NCBI RefSeq assembly: GCF_044761985.1
Contig: NZ_JBIWDK010000001.1
Span: 620,001-684,000, forward strand
DNA length: 64,000 nucleotides
Direction of reading: 5' to 3'
From: Peribacillus sp044761985
GTDB taxonomy: Bacteria; Bacillota; Bacilli; Bacillales; DSM-1321
The notes under the pieces were generated by a model that was not told where the DNA came from, searched no databases, and saw nothing but the letters and a program-made list of their open reading frames with translations. Both the position numbers and the translations under genes were made by a program. Of the stretch, positions 60,876 to 64,000 are shown piece after piece. Each line of letters opens with the position of its first letter. Within the stretch, counting starts at the first letter, position 1.

Positions 60876-61561
60876 TCGAGTTAAAAGGAATAACAAAAAC
60901 GTATCAATTAGGTAAAGAGGATGTCCATGTGTTGAAAAACGTGAATGTCTACATTGAAAATGGAGAGTTCGTTGCGATTATGGGACCTTCAGGCTCGGGA
61001 AAGTCCACATTGATGAATATAATCGGATGTTTAGATCAAGCAACAACTGGAGAGTATTGGCTTTCGGGTCAAAATATCTCTGGTTATTCAGAAGACGAAT
61101 TGGCTAGGGTCCGAAATACTTCCATAGGATTCGTTTTTCAACAATTTCAATTATTACCAAGACTAGTTGCTTGGAAGAATGTTGAGTTACCGATGATTTA
61201 TGCCGGCGTTTCAAAAAAAGAACGTCAATTCCGTTCAGAAGAAGCATTAAAGAAGGTGGGACTTGAAGACCGAATGAGTCATCTACCGAATGCTCTTTCT
61301 GGAGGGCAAAAACAGCGTGTTGCTATTGCACGCTCCATTGTCACACAACCCCAATTAATTTTAGCGGATGAACCAACTGGTGCACTAGATTCAATCACAA
61401 GTGTGGCGATAATGGAACAATTCAGGAAGTTGAATGAAGAGGGAGTCACAATTGTTGTGGTAACACATGAAGCCGAAATTGCCGAATACGCTTCTAGGAC
61501 CATATTTGTACGCGACGGTGAAATTCTTCCTGCTACCCTCATAGAAAGAGGGGAGGATTAA
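60872..61561 (+). CDS. yknY: ABC transporter ATPase YknY (MacB-type)
   Basis: A 229-residue ATPase. Walker A GPSGSGKST near 37, signature LSGGQKQRVAIARS near 140 and Walker B ILADEPTGALDS near 160, as in the LolD/MacB family. Overlaps the genes on both sides. Confidence 0.93.
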   Translation: MIELKGITKTYQLGKEDVHVLKNVNVYIENGEFVAIMGPSGSGKSTLMNIIGCLDQATTGEYWLSGQNISGYSEDELARVRNTSIGFVFQQFQLLPRLVAWKNVELPMIYAGVSKKERQFRSEEALKKVGLEDRMSHLPNALSGGQKQRVAIARSIVTQPQLILADEPTGALDSITSVAIMEQFRKLNEEGVTIVVVTHEAEIAEYASRTIFVRDGEILPATLIERGED

Positions 61562-62754
61562 TGAGTGTATTCGAAAATGTCACGATGGCTTTGAGTTCTC
61601 TAAAAGCTCATAAATTGCGTTCTATGTTAACGATGTTGGGCATCATAATTGGAGTAGCCGCTGTCATTATCGTAGTTGCAATAGGGCAAGGTGGGGAAGC
61701 GATGCTGAAATCGGAAATTGTAGGTCCGGGTAATACGGTTGAATTATTTTATCAGCCCTCAGAGGAAGAAATGCAGTCGAATCCGAATATTATCTATGAA
61801 GCTGCTTTTAATCAGGAAGATATCCGAATACTTGAAAATCTTAACGGTGTTAAACGGGTGGTTGCTTCAAGTTCAGAGTTTACAAAAGTTAGCCACAAAC
61901 AGGAATCCATCGATAGTTCTGTGGTAGGCATAAATGATGCCTTTCTGGATTTAAATAGACTTAATGTGGCCAGTGGAAGAAATTTCACTTCTGCTGACTT
62001 TTTGGGTGGAGCGCGAGTTGCCATTGCAAGCCATACGATGCAAGAGGATTTATTTGATGGGAAATCACCAATTGGACAAGTCATTCGGATTGGAACGCAA
62101 CCCGTTGAAATTATTGGAGTAATGGAAAAATCAACAGGGCTCCTTGCTTTTGATACAGTGCAATTGTATATGCCATCTAATACATGGAAGACGGTCTTCA
62201 GTAAAAATGATGTGACCTCTATTCTGTTGCAGGCAGAAAATACTGATCAATTGAACACTATCGGTAAAAAAGCCTCTGCCAAACTTAATTCTATTCACAA
62301 TGCAGGGGAATCATATCAAGTCATAAATATGGAAGAAATCGCTTCGGCAATTGGTCAAATTACCAGGATCATGACTTTGATAATCGGTTCTGTTGCAGGC
62401 ATTTCGCTCGTCGTGGGGGGGATTGGTGTAATGAATATCATGCTTGTATCCGTTACGGAACGGACTAGAGAGATTGGCATTCGTTTGGCGCTAGGAGCCA
62501 CAAGGAGACAGATACTAACTCAATTTTTAATTGAATCGATCATCTTAACACTGATTGGTGGATTGTTGGGCATCGTTTTAGGGTGGATCGTTGTCACGCT
62601 AATTTCTCTTTTTGCGGGGCTTCCCTCTCTTATTTCTTGGCAGGTTGTCCTTGGCGGTGTAGCCTTTTCCATGACAATAGGCATTGTTTTCGGAATTTTA
62701 CCGGCGAATAAGGCTTCCAAAATGAATCCGATTGAATCCTTGCGATATGAATAA
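61561..62754 (+). CDS. yknZ: ABC transporter permease YknZ (MacB-type)
   Basis: A 397-residue FtsX-like permease. One N-terminal helix (about 21-43; MLTMLGIIIGVAAVI) precedes a large extracellular MacB periplasmic-core domain (about 50-265) and three C-terminal helices with VTERTREIGIRLALGATRRQ. Together with YknXY it exports or expels SdpC-type toxins. It ends in a terminator. Confidence 0.92.
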   Translation: MSVFENVTMALSSLKAHKLRSMLTMLGIIIGVAAVIIVVAIGQGGEAMLKSEIVGPGNTVELFYQPSEEEMQSNPNIIYEAAFNQEDIRILENLNGVKRVVASSSEFTKVSHKQESIDSSVVGINDAFLDLNRLNVASGRNFTSADFLGGARVAIASHTMQEDLFDGKSPIGQVIRIGTQPVEIIGVMEKSTGLLAFDTVQLYMPSNTWKTVFSKNDVTSILLQAENTDQLNTIGKKASAKLNSIHNAGESYQVINMEEIASAIGQITRIMTLIIGSVAGISLVVGGIGVMNIMLVSVTERTREIGIRLALGATRRQILTQFLIESIILTLIGGLLGIVLGWIVVTLISLFAGLPSLISWQVVLGGVAFSMTIGIVFGILPANKASKMNPIESLRYE

Positions 62755-62763
62755 GCATCTCGA

Positions 62764-62797
62764 AACTTGTACGTACTTGAGTACAGGTTTTTTTTCT
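62764..62797 (+). terminator. Terminator of the ykn operon
   Basis: AACTTGTAC pairs with GTACAGGTT (one G-U), then eight T. Confidence 0.82.
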
Positions 62798-62994
62798 TCT
62801 TTTCTCCTATCATGCTATTATTATGGTATACAATTATACCGGTAGGCTAATCTCCGTGTTGCACATGAATTGAAAAAACAACAAAACGTTTTGTAATTGA
62901 AGGTAGTAACATAGTTTTAGTTCTATTTTCCTTGCAGTAGATAAAACGTAATAAATCGAAAAAATATTTTTAAGATTTTGGGGGAGATTGTGTG

Positions 62995-63405
62995 ATGAAG
63001 ACTATACGACAACTAGATAACCTTAATGAAATAGATAGTATTCTTAAGCAAATGGTTCGAAATTCTTATGAAGAGGCAAGGGAAGAAGGAGAATTGTTAT
63101 GTATGGAATGTGGAGACGTAGATTTATATATTGCAGCTTCGAACCATGCACGGCTACAGGATGCGATTAATATGAATTTTCGAATTGATGAGTCCGGTGA
63201 AATCATCGAACACGAAGAATATCAGCAACTTATGGATGAGCTTTCTGAGTACTTTCTGGAATTACATAAGGATAGTGAATTATTTGATTTCTTTCCTGCG
63301 GGTTCTTATGAAGTTAAAGGTGATGAGCGAGAGTCAGAAACAGATATGCTAGGTCCAAAGGGTTTATTTTCAGCACCATTTGAGGATTCTATTATAAAGG
63401 AATAA
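62995..63405 (+). CDS. Hypothetical acidic protein
   Basis: A 136-residue acidic cytoplasmic protein (many E/D) with predicted helices (NLNEIDSILKQMVRNSYEEA; EEYQQLMDELSEYFLELHKD) and a C-terminal tail (MLGPKGLFSAPFEDSI). One CMEC motif (LLCMECGDVDLY) could bind metal, but there is no second Cys pair. I do not recognise a family. ATG at 62995 has GGGGGAG 8 bases upstream. Confidence 0.7.
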   Translation: MKTIRQLDNLNEIDSILKQMVRNSYEEAREEGELLCMECGDVDLYIAASNHARLQDAINMNFRIDESGEIIEHEEYQQLMDELSEYFLELHKDSELFDFFPAGSYEVKGDERESETDMLGPKGLFSAPFEDSIIKE

Positions 63406-63440
63406 ATGGTGAGAACAAGGAGTCTGAAGGGGTATAAAAA

Positions 63441-63482
63441 GGAGAGGCAGAAACGATTTATTATTTCTGCCTCTTCTTTTTC
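63441..63482 (+). terminator. Terminator before glnQ
   Basis: AGAGGCAGAAA pairs with TTTCTGCCTCT around CGATTTATTA, then TCTTTTTC. Confidence 0.87.
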
Positions 63483-63866
63483 CATTACTTTACTAGAAAA
63501 AGATCTATTTAGAGCAGCACTCCTTCATTTAGTCTAATAACGTGTTGTTCTGTACGAAATATGATAAAATTCGACTTTATTAAAAATGAATAAGGTAGAA
63601 AAAATAACAAATATAAGTTTTTATGGAAATTATATGAAGAATTGGATATAATAAAAAGTGTTATAGTAAATGAATTTTTTTAGAATTAATAGTTTGATAT
63701 AACTTTCAGAAGAGTTCTCTCTTAAGAAAATTATACATAGGTATAGAATGAAGTAAACTAAGATGGCCGGTATCAAAATTATTGCATTTTTCGCATTTTA
63801 ATTCAGATTATTTGGACTATTTTTGTTTTTTTTTTGAAAAATGTTGCAGGCTAGGGAGGATTAGTT
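63483..63866 (+). other. Upstream region of glnQ
   Basis: About 384 bases of AT-rich DNA without a gene. A TATAAT at 63647-63652 has only a poor -35 (TGGAAA). No TnrA-type box found although glnQ in B. subtilis is TnrA-controlled. Nothing else supportable. Confidence 0.4.
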
Positions 63867-64000
63867 ATGATAGTTTTTGATCAGGTTAATAAGTATTTTG
63901 GTGATTTTCATGTATTGAAAGATATTAATCTAACAATTAATAAGGGAGAAGTGGTCGTAGTAATCGGTCCATCTGGATCAGGAAAAAGTACGCTTCTTCG
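63867..64000 (+). CDS. glnQ: GlnQ-like amino-acid ABC transporter ATPase (partial, cut by right edge)
   Basis: The first 44 residues of an ATPase, with FDQVNKYFGDFHVLKDINLT and Walker A GPSGSGKST. This matches the start of GlnQ of B. subtilis closely, as I recall it (QNVNKHYGDFHVLKQIN). It energises a polar amino-acid (glutamine-type) importer; permease and binding protein would lie to the right. SD AGGGAGGA is 6-8 bases before the ATG. Confidence 0.85.
   Translation, partial: MIVFDQVNKYFGDFHVLKDINLTINKGEVVVVIGPSGSGKSTLL

Noticed and set aside
63540..63830. TnrA box upstream of glnQ
   Set aside because: Expected from B. subtilis, but no TGTNAN7TNACA match was found by eye.
1..64000. CRISPR, tRNA/rRNA, prophage or intact insertion sequence
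   Set aside because: No spaced direct repeats, no cloverleaf or rRNA-like tracts, no transposase, integrase or phage structural genes seen.

Overview
The window comes from a low-GC, spore-forming member of the Bacillaceae. It carries cotJA, a LysM/GH18 spore-cortex-type hydrolase, a yocH-recQ pair, ydjO-type cold-inducible genes, yuxL, yueD, yhgE, yknWXYZ and a stand-alone bacterial nitric oxide synthase. A class IV polyhydroxyalkanoate (PHA) synthase operon points to the Peribacillus / B. megaterium side of the family rather than B. subtilis; the genus is an inference. I saw no rRNA, tRNA, CRISPR array, prophage or intact insertion sequence. The stretch looks like ordinary chromosome.

Layout. 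0-5 kb: the start of cotJA (runs off the left edge), divergent yocH with a WalR box, recQ, then two ydjO-type zinc-ribbon genes separated by about 840 bp of non-coding but promoter-bearing DNA. 5-16 kb: a YitT-type membrane protein, a 38-residue candidate membrane peptide, a sensor kinase with a degenerate MHYT-like sensor and duplicated PAS domains, an MFS transporter, an operon of a GDSL esterase and an ABC-2 exporter, a metallo-hydrolase, a CBS protein and the peptidase YuxL. 16-22 kb: stress and redox genes, including YckD-like, lmo0937-like, a thioredoxin-reductase-like flavoprotein, a Cys-containing HxlR regulator, NOS, a sigma-B-type small gene, a CorA-type transporter, YkuS and an OsmC-type peroxiredoxin. 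22.6-25.1 kb: the PHA operon (SDR, phaR, phaC and a 31-residue membrane peptide).

25-36 kb: assorted metabolic and envelope genes, including a nitroreductase, flavin reductase, SRPBCC protein, CstR-like regulator, cardiolipin synthase, YueD, SleL-like protein, CDF transporter, HAD phosphatase and nitronate monooxygenase. 36-39 kb: yhgE behind a promoter flanked by two inverted repeats. 39-43 kb: a DnaQ-like exonuclease, CAP/LysM protein, DAO oxidoreductase and GNAT. 43-49 kb: the oppABCDF oligopeptide importer. 49-56 kb: crotonase, a cold-shock protein, D-2-hydroxyacid dehydrogenase, YhxA-type aminotransferase, NUDIX, an apparently cytoplasmic endonuclease I and a lactonase. 56-59 kb: guaD-ade purine salvage with a TnrA-like box. 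59-63 kb: yknWXYZ behind an exact sigma-W promoter. The right edge cuts glnQ.

No clearly new multi-gene system stands out. The better leads are regulatory or small-gene ones: the NOS/HxlR/flavoprotein neighbourhood with its palindromes, the doubly flanked yhgE promoter, a promoter-to-terminator small RNA candidate near 53.4-53.5 kb, the leader region between the ydjO genes, and several well-translated-looking micro-ORFs. Many genes use TTG or GTG starts; where a strong Shine-Dalgarno sequence (SD) pointed to an internal start, that start is given.
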